DNA from: Winogradskyella thalassocola | Lineage (GTDB): Bacteria > Bacteroidota > Bacteroidia > Flavobacteriales > Flavobacteriaceae | Direction: 5' to 3' | DNA: 64,000 bases | NCBI RefSeq assembly: GCF_900099995.1 | Contig: NZ_FNCZ01000001.1 | Span: 930,001 to 994,000, forward strand | In this document: positions 33,802-41,979 of the stretch, piece after piece | Numbering within the stretch: the first letter of the stretch is position 1 | Layout: every line of letters begins with the position of its first letter | Made by a program: the position numbers and the translations under genes | Notes under the pieces: model-generated | Database searches by the model: none | What the model saw: only the letters and a program-made list of their open reading frames with translations | Told to the model about the DNA's origin: nothing

Positions 33802-34420
33802 TGTAATTAAGGAATTCTTTTCGTGATATGTTTTTAGCACCTAAACTTTCGAGATGCTTGGTGTGTAACTGACAGTCAATTAATTTGTAATTAGAATTTT
33901 GAATAAAGGTTATAAAACCCACTTTGCTAGCATTACTCACTTTAGCAAACATGCTTTCACCACAGAAAACAGACTCGCTAACTTCAATACCATACAAACC
34001 ACCAACAAGTTCATCATTTTCCCAGACCTCTATAGATTTAGCATAACCGAGCTGATGTAATTTATAGTAAGCATCTACCATGTTATCCGTAATCCAAGTG
34101 CCATCTTGGTCATTACGTTTTGCTTGGGCGCAATTCTCTACCACAGCTTTAAACGCTTTGTTTATGGTAACTTTAAATTTCTCTTTTTTAAGCACCTGTC
34201 TCATACTTTTAGAGACTTTTAGATCTTCAGGAAACAAAACAAACCGTGGATCTGGAGACCACCAAAGTATAGGTTCCTCATCTTGAAACCATGGAAATAT
34301 ACCTTCAGCATAGGCATGTATTAAACGTGCAGGAGATAAATCACCACCAATAGCGAGAAGTCCATCTGCGGATGCTTCAGATGGATCTGGAAATTCAATT
34401 TTATAGGTTAAAAAGTGCAT
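33782..34420 (-). CDS. aat: Leucyl/phenylalanyl-tRNA--protein transferase
   Basis: A 212-residue enzyme adding Leu or Phe to N-terminal Lys or Arg, which marks proteins for ClpS/ClpAP in the N-end rule pathway. It starts MHFLTYKIEFPDPSEAS and has LLAIGGDLSPARLIHAYAEG with GIFPWF, the WWSPDPRFVLFP block, GTWITDNMVDAYYKLHQLG, SVFCGESMFAKVSNASKVG and LIDCQLHTKHLESLGA, all hallmark segments in order. Full length and intact. Confidence 0.96.
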   Translation of the reverse strand: MHFLTYKIEFPDPSEASADGLLAIGGDLSPARLIHAYAEGIFPWFQDEEPILWWSPDPRFVLFPEDLKVSKSMRQVLKKEKFKVTINKAFKAVVENCAQAKRNDQDGTWITDNMVDAYYKLHQLGYAKSIEVWENDELVGGLYGIEVSESVFCGESMFAKVSNASKVGFITFIQNSNYKLIDCQLHTKHLESLGAKNISRKEFLNYIKPHDI

Positions 34421-34521
34421 AAATTAAAACGGATATGCTGTTTATACATTTAAAATTAAGACTTTAGCTTTGATGCTAAAAGATTTTTGTAGATATTTGA
34501 GTAGACCTTTACATCGTAAAT

Positions 34522-34551
34522 TTTGTTCATCATTGCTTTTATATAAGTTTG
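34522..34551 (+). promoter_or_regulatory. Possible promoter of a small RNA
   Basis: TTTG at 34522-34525, 18 bases, then TAAGTTTG at 34544-34551 (exact -7). It points at no ORF but at the terminator at 34584-34612. Confidence 0.4.
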
Positions 34552-34556
34552 TTTGT

Positions 34557-34612
34557 AAAGGTCAAACCTAAAATCAAAGTACTAAGTCCTGATTAACCAT
34601 CAGGACTTTTTT
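34557..34612 (+). ncRNA. Candidate small RNA of about 55 bases
   Basis: Between the promoter-like site and a strong plus-strand terminator there is no coding frame. The segment holds a small hairpin AGGT-CAA-ACCT (34560-34570) and then the terminator stem. The aat gene to the left and the DUF3127 gene to the right are on the other strand, so no plus-strand gene needs this terminator. Existence of the RNA is inference. Confidence 0.3.
34584..34612 (+). terminator. Intrinsic terminator on the plus strand without an upstream gene
   Basis: AAGTCCTGAT pairs with ATCAGGACTT around a TAACC loop and is followed by T6. The minus strand has no T run, so it is directional. Confidence 0.8.
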
Positions 34613-34636
34613 AATTTAAGTTAAGATGATAAACAG

Positions 34637-34672
34637 AAAAAGACCTGTTTTAAATTTAAAACAAGTCTTTTT
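34637..34672. terminator. Terminator after the DUF3127 gene
   Basis: AAAAAGACCTGTTTTAAA pairs with TTTAAAACAAGTCTTTTT with one mismatch; A and T runs on both sides make it bidirectional. Confidence 0.8.
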
Positions 34673-34693
34673 ATATGTATTTAATCTACCTAA

Positions 34694-35068
34694 TTAGAAC
34701 GGTAAATCGTCGTTGTCACCTTCGTTTAAATCACTAACTGGTTCAAATGCTTCAGTTGGTGGTACTGGAGGCATATCTCCACTTGCAGACGCTTGTACAC
34801 CTTCAATTCTCCAACCTTGAATAGAGTTAAAGTATTTAGTTTCACCTTGTGGATTCACCCACTCTCTCCCTCTTAAGTTAATATTAATTTTAACTTGCTG
34901 ACCTTCTTTGTAGCTGTTTAGTAAATCACATTTATCTTGAACAAACTCCACCATAATATGTTGTGGGTATTGCTCTTCTGTAGTCACTACAACTTCTCTT
35001 TTTCTAAACCCGTTACTACCAAAAGTTTGAGTCTCACCTACCATTTTAATACGTCCTTGTACTTCCAT
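34694..35068 (-). CDS. DUF3127 family protein with SSB-type acidic tail
   Basis: A 124-residue protein. Residues 1-95 are predicted beta-rich (MEVQGRIKMVGETQTFGSNG, then RKREVVVTTEE and IMVEFVQDKCDLL), consistent with an OB-type fold, and match DUF3127. After a short Pro-rich linker it ends EGDNDDLPF, virtually the DDDLPF tail of the SSB encoded at 8380-8826. That tail is what SSB-interacting proteins bind, so a role in single-strand DNA metabolism is a reasonable inference. Single-gene unit with its own terminator. Confidence 0.85.
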   Translation of the reverse strand: MEVQGRIKMVGETQTFGSNGFRKREVVVTTEEQYPQHIMVEFVQDKCDLLNSYKEGQQVKININLRGREWVNPQGETKYFNSIQGWRIEGVQASASGDMPPVPPTEAFEPVSDLNEGDNDDLPF

Positions 35069-35113
35069 TTTTGCTTAATCTATAATTTATTATAATACTT
35101 AAATATTTTCAGA

Positions 35114-35983
35114 CTACGAAAGTAATAACTTCCAAGCACTTTCTACGTCTCCATAGCTCAAATAATTTTGAGCCAACTTGTGTTTTTCTCTGTGAGATGC
35201 CGTTTTTATGTCCGGATAACGCTCACTGATGTCGTCAATAAACTTATTAACATCTTCTGTATTTGGCAAGGCATCAACATTCGCTAACATTCCAATGTTA
35301 TTGCCTGTTAAAATCATGCTGTTTTTTACATTATTTGGCATATTGTCGACTCCGATGCCTATGGATGCTAGAGGTTTAGGGATTTCAAAAAATCCTTTTT
35401 TTGCTCTACTGTAATAACTACCTCCAGCTCTTGCAACTAAATCTAAGGCCTCTTGATTTATGGTTTGGTCAGCGTTTAAAACCTCTTCCGCAATATGAAG
35501 TTTTACAACTTCACAGATGACTAAATTTCCTGCACCTCCTTCAGAACCTAACGAAATAATATCGTTTACTTTACATTCTAATTGAATAGGAGATTCTGCA
35601 ACTCTAAAGGGTTTTACTATATCTGATGGTAGCATGGATAACCCTGCTTTTTCAAATTCATTAGTGCCTTCAGGATATTCTGTACTTGCTAAAGACGCTT
35701 GGTGTACCATGTCGTAATTAACCACGTTAATAACCACTTCTTTGGTTGCTTCTACATTGTGTAATGTATGTTTTGTGGTATTATCTCTAACACGTCTCGC
35801 AGGCGAAAAAACCAAAATCGGAGGATTAGCGCTAAACACGTTAAAAAAGCTAAATGGTGATAAATTTGGATTACCCTCCGCGTCAACAGTACTAGCAAAA
35901 GCGATGGGTCTTGGTGCAACAGCACTTAATAAAAAGCCATGTAAAATACTAGTTGTAAGGTCTTGAGGGTCAAATGAAGCCAT
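35114..35983 (-). CDS. Flavin reductase family protein (FMN-binding split barrel)
   Basis: A 289-residue flavoprotein. I choose the ATG at 35983 (MASFDPQDLTTSILHGFLL); a longer reading would cross an exact -7 promoter element at 36003-36010. The FMN-binding core (residues 20-185) has SAVAPRPIAFASTVDAEGNPNLSP (family hallmark) and FSFFNVFSANPPILVFSPARR. The C-terminal 100 residues are a helical extension typical of this flavobacterial group. Substrate unknown. Confidence 0.88.
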   Translation of the reverse strand: MASFDPQDLTTSILHGFLLSAVAPRPIAFASTVDAEGNPNLSPFSFFNVFSANPPILVFSPARRVRDNTTKHTLHNVEATKEVVINVVNYDMVHQASLASTEYPEGTNEFEKAGLSMLPSDIVKPFRVAESPIQLECKVNDIISLGSEGGAGNLVICEVVKLHIAEEVLNADQTINQEALDLVARAGGSYYSRAKKGFFEIPKPLASIGIGVDNMPNNVKNSMILTGNNIGMLANVDALPNTEDVNKFIDDISERYPDIKTASHREKHKLAQNYLSYGDVESAWKLLLS

Positions 35984-36002
35984 GTAGTTTGCTGATTTTG
36001 AA

Positions 36003-36033
36003 CAAATATAATTATATTGAGTTGGAGACAAAA
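36003..36033 (-). promoter_or_regulatory. Promoter of the flavin reductase gene
   Basis: On the minus strand, TTTTG (36033-36029), 18 bases, TATATTTG (36010-36003). The -7 match is exact and fixes the start codon downstream at 35983. Confidence 0.6.
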
Positions 36034-36107
36034 GTATTTTGTAGATAACTAAGAACAATAATATCAACAATTTTACATTATATTTAAAAATGATTTAAAC
36101 CTAACTA

Positions 36108-37262
36108 ATGACTTTTAGCTTCAACCGTAATGTAATCCGTTGGATTATTATAGCTTCATCTTTTATAATTATTTCTCTTATTCTTTGGAATACCTATACC
36201 TTTTTTCAAGATTTTAAAGCCGAAGAGCGTTCTAAAATGAAAACGTGGTCTGTGGCTTTAACAGATATTGGAACTATAAAGTCTAATGATGAGGTCAACG
36301 AAGTGACCAGTCATGTAATTACGGAAACAATAATTAGTACTCCAGTTATTGTTATTGATAATGATGGGGAACTCAGTACTTCTAGAAATATTGATGAATC
36401 TTTATTATCAGATTCTCTTGTAGTAAAAAATCTTGTTGTTCAATTTAAAAGTGAAAACACTCCAATTGAAGTGAATATGGGTACCAAGTCCAAACAATTT
36501 ATTTATTATGGTAATTCGCCTTTATTAAACAGATTAAAATACTATCCGTTAGCTTTATTACTGATTATTTTGCTCTTTGCAGCGGTTGTCTATTTCTTTT
36601 ATCGTAGTTCAAAAATTGCAGAACAAAATAAACTATGGACAGGAATGGCAAAGGAAACAGCACATCAAATAGGTACTCCTTTATCGTCGCTTGTGGGTTG
36701 GGCAGAAATTTTAAAGACCGAAAATGTAAACCCAGAATATATTATAGAGATAGAAAAAGACATTGACAGGCTTCAAACGATAACGGAACGTTTTAGTAAA
36801 ATTGGATCTGCACCCACGCTAAAACAAATGGATATCGTTGAGGTAACCAAATCTTCTTATGAGTATTTAAAATCGAGATCATCTAAGTTAATTAATTTTG
36901 AAATTGTACTTCCTGAAAGAGAAATTACAGTGAACTTAAATGAACAACTCTTTAGTTGGACGATTGAAAATTTAGTAAAAAATGCCATTGATGCCATGAA
37001 AGGTAAAGGGGATTTAAAACTAGAATTAACACAACTTGAAAACAAAGTATTCATTAATATATCTGATACAGGAAAAGGGATCCCGAAATCGTCATTTACT
37101 AAAATATTTGAACCTGGTTATACCACTAAAAAGCGAGGCTGGGGACTTGGATTGTCTTTAGCTAAACGAATTGTAGAAGACTACCACAATGGTAAAATAA
37201 AAGTATTGAATTCTGAAATTAGAAAAGGAACAACCATACAGATTATGTTGAAACAGATTTAG
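36108..37262 (+). CDS. Membrane sensor histidine kinase
   Basis: A 384-residue kinase with helices at about residues 8-29 and 143-165 flanking a 110-residue periplasmic sensor domain. The H-box is AKETAHQIGTPLSSLVGW (His about 185). The ATPase part has the N-box NLVKNAIDAMKG, G1 ISDTGKGIP and G2 GWGLGLSLAKRIVEDY. No response regulator is adjacent, so its partner is encoded elsewhere. Signal unknown. The following zinc-ribbon gene has its own promoter. Confidence 0.92.
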   Translation: MTFSFNRNVIRWIIIASSFIIISLILWNTYTFFQDFKAEERSKMKTWSVALTDIGTIKSNDEVNEVTSHVITETIISTPVIVIDNDGELSTSRNIDESLLSDSLVVKNLVVQFKSENTPIEVNMGTKSKQFIYYGNSPLLNRLKYYPLALLLIILLFAAVVYFFYRSSKIAEQNKLWTGMAKETAHQIGTPLSSLVGWAEILKTENVNPEYIIEIEKDIDRLQTITERFSKIGSAPTLKQMDIVEVTKSSYEYLKSRSSKLINFEIVLPEREITVNLNEQLFSWTIENLVKNAIDAMKGKGDLKLELTQLENKVFINISDTGKGIPKSSFTKIFEPGYTTKKRGWGLGLSLAKRIVEDYHNGKIKVLNSEIRKGTTIQIMLKQI

Positions 37263-37324
37263 TTTATTTTGGCTGAGACCCAGCACGTTTTATAATCTTG
37301 ACACTTCTGAAAAAAACTTTAAAA

Positions 37325-37354
37325 TTGAATTATTAAAATTTTAGTTTAAATTTG
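37325..37354 (+). promoter_or_regulatory. Promoter of the zinc-ribbon gene, giving a nearly leaderless mRNA
   Basis: TTG at 37325-37327, 19 bases, TAAATTTG at 37347-37354. The ATG at 37358 is three bases after the -7 element, where transcription should begin. It also excludes the TTG at 37352 as a start. Confidence 0.5.
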
Positions 37355-37357
37355 AAG

Positions 37358-37708
37358 ATGAATTCTTCGAGATTTTTTACTTTAAAAGAAGCTAGGATAG
37401 GTAATAACTGTCCAGAATGCTATTCTAACGATAGTTTGGAACTTACGTTTAAGCAAAAATTAATTGAGACTAAGCTTTATAAGGCAATAACTGACGAAAC
37501 TGCATGCCAGTTGCTATGTTTAAACTGTGACGTGCAGATTTTTCCAATTCGTTGGACCGATGATATCGAACGTGTCGTGGATTATCACAATAGAGGACTT
37601 AAAATCAAACCTAAGTCTACCAAACTAAAATCAATTGCTTGGGGTTTAATTATTTTTAGTGTTGTTGTATTAATAGCAATACTACTATTTGCATTAAAAA
37701 TAATATAA
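37358..37708 (+). CDS. Hypothetical zinc-ribbon membrane protein
   Basis: A 116-residue protein. An N-terminal zinc ribbon has CPEC (about residues 17-20) and CLNC (about 51-54, with a further Cys nearby). A linker, FPIRWTDDIERVVDYHNRG, leads to one C-terminal membrane helix (about 93-114). It looks like a tail-anchored cytoplasmic protein. I do not know its function; similar proteins occur in flavobacteria. Its last base adjoins the stop of the convergent HIT gene. Confidence 0.72.
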   Translation: MNSSRFFTLKEARIGNNCPECYSNDSLELTFKQKLIETKLYKAITDETACQLLCLNCDVQIFPIRWTDDIERVVDYHNRGLKIKPKSTKLKSIAWGLIIFSVVVLIAILLFALKII

Positions 37709-38098
37709 CTATAAATACGACCCTATTTTTTCTGCTAATGCTTCAAACTCTTCAGGTGTTACTTTTTGCTTGTTTGTGAAGCGCGCATCATCCATAGTGT
37801 GTAACGGAATTAAATGTACATGTACATGTGGCACTTCTAGCCCAATTACAGACATACCAATACGTTCACATGGTACCGCTTTTTCTAAGGCAATCGCAAC
37901 ACGACGCGAAAATTTCATCAACTCTACATAAGTCGATTCGTCTAAATCAAAAATTTTATTAACCTCTTTTTTAGGAATACAAAGTGTATGGCCTTTAGAG
38001 TTTGGGTTAATATCTAAAAACGCAAAGAAATCTTCAGTTTCGGCTACTTTATATGATGTTATTTCACCCGAAATTATTTTTGTGAAGAGTGTTGCCAT
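37709..38098 (-). CDS. HIT family nucleotide-binding protein
   Basis: A 129-residue histidine-triad protein that hydrolyses or transfers nucleotidyl groups, typically from AMP-lysine or dinucleoside polyphosphates. It starts LFTKIISGEITSYKVAET and has DFFAFLDINPNSKGHTLCIP. The triad is in EVPHVHVHLIP (HxHxH, about residues 92-96). It lies downstream of greA on the same strand, beyond a terminator. Confidence 0.95.
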   Translation of the reverse strand: MATLFTKIISGEITSYKVAETEDFFAFLDINPNSKGHTLCIPKKEVNKIFDLDESTYVELMKFSRRVAIALEKAVPCERIGMSVIGLEVPHVHVHLIPLHTMDDARFTNKQKVTPEEFEALAEKIGSYL

Positions 38099-38130
38099 AA
38101 ATTATTAGTCTGTTGTTATGATTTATAAAT

Positions 38131-38157
38131 GTCACCTTGAGCGCAATTGAAAGGGCT
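38131..38157. repeat. Degenerate dispersed repeat copy
   Basis: CACCTTGAGCGCAATTGAAA is an inverse, mutated form of the TTCGACTxCGCTCAG repeat found at 31306 and 32340; similar segments are common in flavobacterial intergenic DNA as I recall. Confidence 0.45.
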
Positions 38158-38231
38158 TTAACAACGAAATGAAAAAGGTTTCAGCGGTATTCAAACTAAC
38201 GGATAACTGTAATTGATATTTACATAAATAT

Positions 38232-38262
38232 AAAAAGATTCCTTTTAAATAGGAATCTTTTT
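38232..38262. terminator. Terminator between greA and the HIT gene
   Basis: AAAAAGATTCCT pairs with AGGAATCTTTTT around a 7-base loop; it works for the minus strand and is symmetrical. Confidence 0.8.
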
Positions 38263-38278
38263 ATCAATAATCTATGAG

Positions 38279-38298
38279 ATTCCTGCGAAAGCAGGAAT
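38279..38298. repeat. Palindromic repeat with GAAA tetraloop
   Basis: ATTCCTGC-GAAA-GCAGGAAT, a perfect 8-base-pair hairpin three bases after the greA stop. A decayed copy is at 59289-59310. This sequence is familiar as a dispersed element of Bacteroidota genomes. Confidence 0.55.
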
Positions 38299-38301
38299 AC
38301 A

Positions 38302-38775
38302 TTATCTAGAAATTTCTAGAATATCAAATTTCATGATACCACTTGGCACTTGTATTTCAGCAGTATCTCCTACAGATTTCCCTAATAAACCTTTTCCAAT
38401 TGGAGAGTTTACTGAGATTTTACCTGTAGCTAAATCGGCTTCGCTTTCAGCTACCAAAGTGTACGTCATTTCCATGCCATTAATTTGGTTCTTAATTTTA
38501 ACCTTTGATAAAGCTAAAACTTTAGTCAAATCTAATTGCGACTCATCAATAACTCTTGCACCAGATAAAATTTCTTCCATTTTAGAAATTTTCATTTCTA
38601 GCATACCTTGTGCTTCTTTCGCAGCATCATATTCTGCATTTTCACTTAAATCGCCTTTGTCTCTAGCTTCTCCAATCGCTTGTGATGCCTTAGGTCGTTC
38701 CACATCTTTAAGATGGTTTAACTCTTCTCTTAACTTTTTTAAACCTTCAGCTGTGTAATAAGATACTTTACTCAT
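38302..38775 (-). CDS. greA: Transcription elongation factor GreA
   Basis: A 157-residue factor that rescues backtracked RNA polymerase by stimulating transcript cleavage. The N-terminal coiled coil (residues 1-75) starts MSKVSYYTAEGLKKLREELN and carries the tip acids in GDLSENAEYDAAKEAQG. The C-terminal FKBP-like domain holds ISVNSPIGKGLLGKSVGD. Complete. The upstream 5' region is long and holds two hairpins. Confidence 0.96.
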   Translation of the reverse strand: MSKVSYYTAEGLKKLREELNHLKDVERPKASQAIGEARDKGDLSENAEYDAAKEAQGMLEMKISKMEEILSGARVIDESQLDLTKVLALSKVKIKNQINGMEMTYTLVAESEADLATGKISVNSPIGKGLLGKSVGDTAEIQVPSGIMKFDILEISR

Positions 38776-38824
38776 AATTTAATCGTTTTAATATAACGCA
38801 TTCTAATAAGCAGATTCTTTATCA

Positions 38825-38861
38825 TTTTTGAGCCTGTCTGAAAATCAGACAGGCTCAAAAA
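38825..38861. repeat. Perfect 17-base-pair inverted repeat in the greA leader
   Basis: TTTTTGAGCCTGTCTGA, three-base loop AAA, TCAGACAGGCTCAAAAA. The T run comes before the stem on both strands, so it is not a normal intrinsic terminator. Confidence 0.7.
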
Positions 38862-38921
38862 TAACTTTAGATATTTTGTGCTTCTTAGAAGTTTGTTATT
38901 TTGTAATTATAATGTTAGCAT

Positions 38922-38945
38922 AAAAAAAACCTCGCGCTGACGAGA
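38922..38945 (-). terminator. Terminator-like hairpin upstream of greA
   Basis: On the minus strand, TCTCG-TCAGCG-CGAGG followed by eight T. It could end a transcript running on from the TonB receptor at 39569-41785, antisense to the lipoprotein gene, or act in the greA leader. Confidence 0.5.
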
Positions 38946-39140
38946 TTACTATGCAAATATATAAAATATTTACGGTATTGTTGAATTAATAGTAAATTGC
39001 GCATCAAATTTTGAAGTTAAAATTTAGAAAAAATGTTAATAATTTGAAGGCTAAACAAGAAAGTGAGTGTTGTCGTGGCTTTAGACGATTTTGTTTTTCA
39101 ATTATCTAAATTTCAAACTATTAAAAAAAAAATTAAACCT

Positions 39141-39572
39141 GTGAAGAAATTCTTTTTAATACTAAGTTGTATTGTTGTTTTTGGATGTAGCAAAAACGAA
39201 TCTATTTATAATTGTAACTACTTGCTAGATGTTGGAGTTAATCTCACCGTGAATCTTAATCTTCCTCAGTATAATCAACTTTTGTTCCCAGTAAATGCTG
39301 TTAGAGTAGACGGTTATGGTAATAACGGAATTATCCTTGTAAGAACTAATGCAAATTCAATTTTAGCTTGGGATGGTGCAGACCCTAACCATACAGCTTC
39401 TTCTTGTTCTAAATTAACAATTGTAGGTTTAAATGCCGTTTGTGGTTGTGAAGATGGTAATGAGTATAGTTTAATTACGGGGACAGCACTAGGCGATAAT
39501 GCTCAACCCTGTACGTTAAAACCATACAGAGTTGAGCCTACCGGCAATAATAGTTATTTTGTCAGTAATTAG
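39141..39572 (+). CDS. Hypothetical lipoprotein with Rieske-like fold lacking the cluster ligands
   Basis: A 143-residue lipoprotein. I take the GTG at 39141, which gives a standard lipoprotein signal (KKFFLILSCIVVFGC, lipobox VFGC); longer readings add an unlikely N-terminus. The mature part, with NLTVNLNLPQYNQLLFPVNA, DPNHTASSCSKL, CGCEDGNEYSLITGTAL and LKPYRV, follows a flavobacterial family annotated as Rieske-like. The CxH and CxxH iron-sulfur ligands are not present. Function unknown. Its stop overlaps that of the convergent TonB receptor by four bases. Confidence 0.7.
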   Translation: MKKFFLILSCIVVFGCSKNESIYNCNYLLDVGVNLTVNLNLPQYNQLLFPVNAVRVDGYGNNGIILVRTNANSILAWDGADPNHTASSCSKLTIVGLNAVCGCEDGNEYSLITGTALGDNAQPCTLKPYRVEPTGNNSYFVSN

Positions 39573-41785
39573 AACTTCAAGGTAACACCTACTAAAAAGT
39601 TAGTAGTGGCCTGTGGGTAAAAACCAGCTCCTTCAACAGTTGCAATACTTCCTGGATTAGACCAACTATCATCATACGTGTAATAATAGCCATTAGATAC
39701 ATATTTTACATTGAAAATATTATTTACTAAACCTGAAAATACAATAGCGTCAAATATAGAATCTGTTTTTAAAGTATAATTAATATTAAAATCATTAATA
39801 AAATAGCTGTCTAATTTAGAGGATTTAGCTTCTGTGTTACTCATAAATTGTTCGCCAACAAATTTACTTAACAACGACATTTGCAGATTCTCAATAGGTT
39901 GAAAAACGATGGCATTGGCAGCGACTAAATCTGGGGAAAATGAAATATCCGTTTTACCTAAGTTCTGTAATTCATCATCAAAAGAAATAATCGTTTCTTT
40001 ATTTTTATTAGTACTTAGCGTTAAATTAGGCTGTAAGGTCAACTTCAATGTTACCGGAATTATAGCCTCTAGTTCTAAACCTAAACGGTAACTTTTTCCA
40101 CTATTGGTTCTAATTGGATTTCCTACGTCATCCAATCTTCCAGATAACACTAATTGCTCATTGTAGCTCATGTAATATGCGTTGGCATTAAATGAAAAGT
40201 TTCCCTTTTGATGTCTCCAACCTAATTCAAAATCATCTAATTGTTCTGATTCTATGTTTTCATTGCTTTCAAAATCCGTTCGGTTTGGCTCTCTGTTGGC
40301 TCTAGCATACGAAAAGTATAGATCATTACCAGTATTTAATGAATAGGTAATTCCTGCCTTTGGGTTAAAAAACGTAAAATCTTTATCTATTGCAAATTCT
40401 ACAAGATCAGACGTTGTACCAGTCGTTTTATAAGTAACATTTCTAACTTGTAAATCTCCGTATAAACTTATTTTTTCGTTGAGTCTGTAATTGGCTTTAG
40501 TGAACATAGATAAATCGTTTTTTATACTATTTCCATCATAATAACGGTCTCTAATTTCAGTTTGACTGGCGTATTCTGCCCAAATTACTTCACCAAAATG
40601 ATCACCATCATAATGACTAAAAGAACTTCCAAAAATTAAATTAAGATTATCGTCTTTATAGCTAGCGTTAGCATTGATAACATAAAAATTATTATCTAAC
40701 CAACGTCTTCTAATTAAATCGGTTTCATTAATTATGTCACCATTGAAGTCTAATGGGTCTAAACCATAATCGTCAAATCCTTCGTCTTCTTTGTATTGTT
40801 CAAAATACCCTTGACCTTTAGTATAGTTTAAGCCTAATGTGGTTGACCATTGGTTGTCGTAACGCTGATTCCAATGTAGTTGGTAATGATCTTGACTGTA
40901 ATTATCGACTTCATTATCATAAAATTGAGGATCACCATTATTATCCGTGTATTCACCTGCAGTATTATACGTACGGTCGTCTTCTAGTTTATCTAAATCT
41001 TCTAATCCATTCCAAGCCTGATATGTGACTTCCTTACCACCAAAAGTTATGGCTTTAATTAAGGTGTTGTCATCGACATAAGACCCTTGTAAAAAATAGG
41101 ATTTTAAATCGGCCGAAGCACGATCGATATAACCATCTGAAACAATATTAGATAAACGACCGGCGATTTCAATATGGTCATTCATAAGACCCGTACTGAA
41201 TTTTACGGTATGTTTTCTAGTGTTATAACTTCCAAATGAATTAGAAATTTCGCCTGAAGCATCTTTTGAAATTGCATCGGTAAGGACATTAATACTAGCT
41301 CCAAAAGCACCAGACCCATTGGTAGAGGTCCCCACGCCACGTTGTAATTGAAGACTTTCTGTAGAAGACGCAAAATCTCCTAAATTAACCCAAAACGTTC
41401 CTAAAGATTCCGCATCATTATACGGAATACCGTTTATAGTAATATTGGTAGATTGTGAGCTTACACCACGAACTCTAATGCCAGTGTAACCAATTCCTGC
41501 ACCCGCATCTGTAGTTGTTACTACCGAAGGTAAGAAGTTCAATAACATCGGAATGTCTTGCCCTAAATTTCGTTTAGCTAAAGCTTCTTTGGTAACATTA
41601 GAATGTGTAATTGGCGATTTAGCATCGACTCTTACGGCTCTTACTAGAACTTCGTCTAGTTTTTCAACTTTGGTTGAATCTTGTTGTTTTTCTTGTCCAT
41701 AAGCTGAACAAATACCTAAAAATGCAATTGAAAGTGTTAATCTCTGCCTACTTTTTTTTGAGAGATTGTTGAATAAAATTTTCAT
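39569..41785 (-). CDS. TonB-dependent receptor under TPP riboswitch control, probable thiamine transporter
   Basis: A 738-residue outer-membrane receptor. Signal peptide ends near residue 30 (LSIAFLGICSAYGQ), then a TonB box-like region (KLDEVLVRAVRV) and plug (about 55-165, with YTGIRVRGVSSQSTNITING). The barrel has strands of FecA type and ends FLVGVTLKF. It lacks a CarboxypepD_reg domain. A TPP riboswitch lies about 220 bases upstream on the same strand with nothing between, so expression should fall when thiamine pyrophosphate is plentiful. Riboswitch-controlled receptors of this kind were predicted to import thiamine in Bacteroidota. The thiamine ligand is therefore well supported but not proven. 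Confidence 0.9.
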   Translation of the reverse strand: MKILFNNLSKKSRQRLTLSIAFLGICSAYGQEKQQDSTKVEKLDEVLVRAVRVDAKSPITHSNVTKEALAKRNLGQDIPMLLNFLPSVVTTTDAGAGIGYTGIRVRGVSSQSTNITINGIPYNDAESLGTFWVNLGDFASSTESLQLQRGVGTSTNGSGAFGASINVLTDAISKDASGEISNSFGSYNTRKHTVKFSTGLMNDHIEIAGRLSNIVSDGYIDRASADLKSYFLQGSYVDDNTLIKAITFGGKEVTYQAWNGLEDLDKLEDDRTYNTAGEYTDNNGDPQFYDNEVDNYSQDHYQLHWNQRYDNQWSTTLGLNYTKGQGYFEQYKEDEGFDDYGLDPLDFNGDIINETDLIRRRWLDNNFYVINANASYKDDNLNLIFGSSFSHYDGDHFGEVIWAEYASQTEIRDRYYDGNSIKNDLSMFTKANYRLNEKISLYGDLQVRNVTYKTTGTTSDLVEFAIDKDFTFFNPKAGITYSLNTGNDLYFSYARANREPNRTDFESNENIESEQLDDFELGWRHQKGNFSFNANAYYMSYNEQLVLSGRLDDVGNPIRTNSGKSYRLGLELEAIIPVTLKLTLQPNLTLSTNKNKETIISFDDELQNLGKTDISFSPDLVAANAIVFQPIENLQMSLLSKFVGEQFMSNTEAKSSKLDSYFINDFNINYTLKTDSIFDAIVFSGLVNNIFNVKYVSNGYYYTYDDSWSNPGSIATVEGAGFYPQATTNFLVGVTLKF

Positions 41786-41979
41786 ACGACTATAGTATTA
41801 TAATCGAATAAAAAGAGGTCATTATTCTTGGTTAATAATTAATTATTGTGAGCATAATGCTTATACGATAGTTAAATATTGCTTTTTTTCTTTTTGAAAT
41901 TGTTCGTGTATAATTAAATTATAACAAATCAAAATTCAGAAGTGAAAAAACAATAATTGATAACCTTATCGCACTCGCT

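Larger units (their letters stand above)
38776..39140. other. 365-base gap upstream of greA: leader with hairpins
   Basis: On the minus strand this is the greA upstream region. It holds an exact -7 element (TATATTTG, 38961-38954), a hairpin followed by T8 (38945-38922), and a perfect 17-base inverted repeat (38825-38861). No ORF is credible. A short non-coding stretch before the lipoprotein gene at 39141 completes it. Confidence 0.5.

Noticed and set aside
38333-38758. 141-codon open frame opposite greA
   Set aside because: Covers greA exactly in antisense; greA is certain from its motifs.
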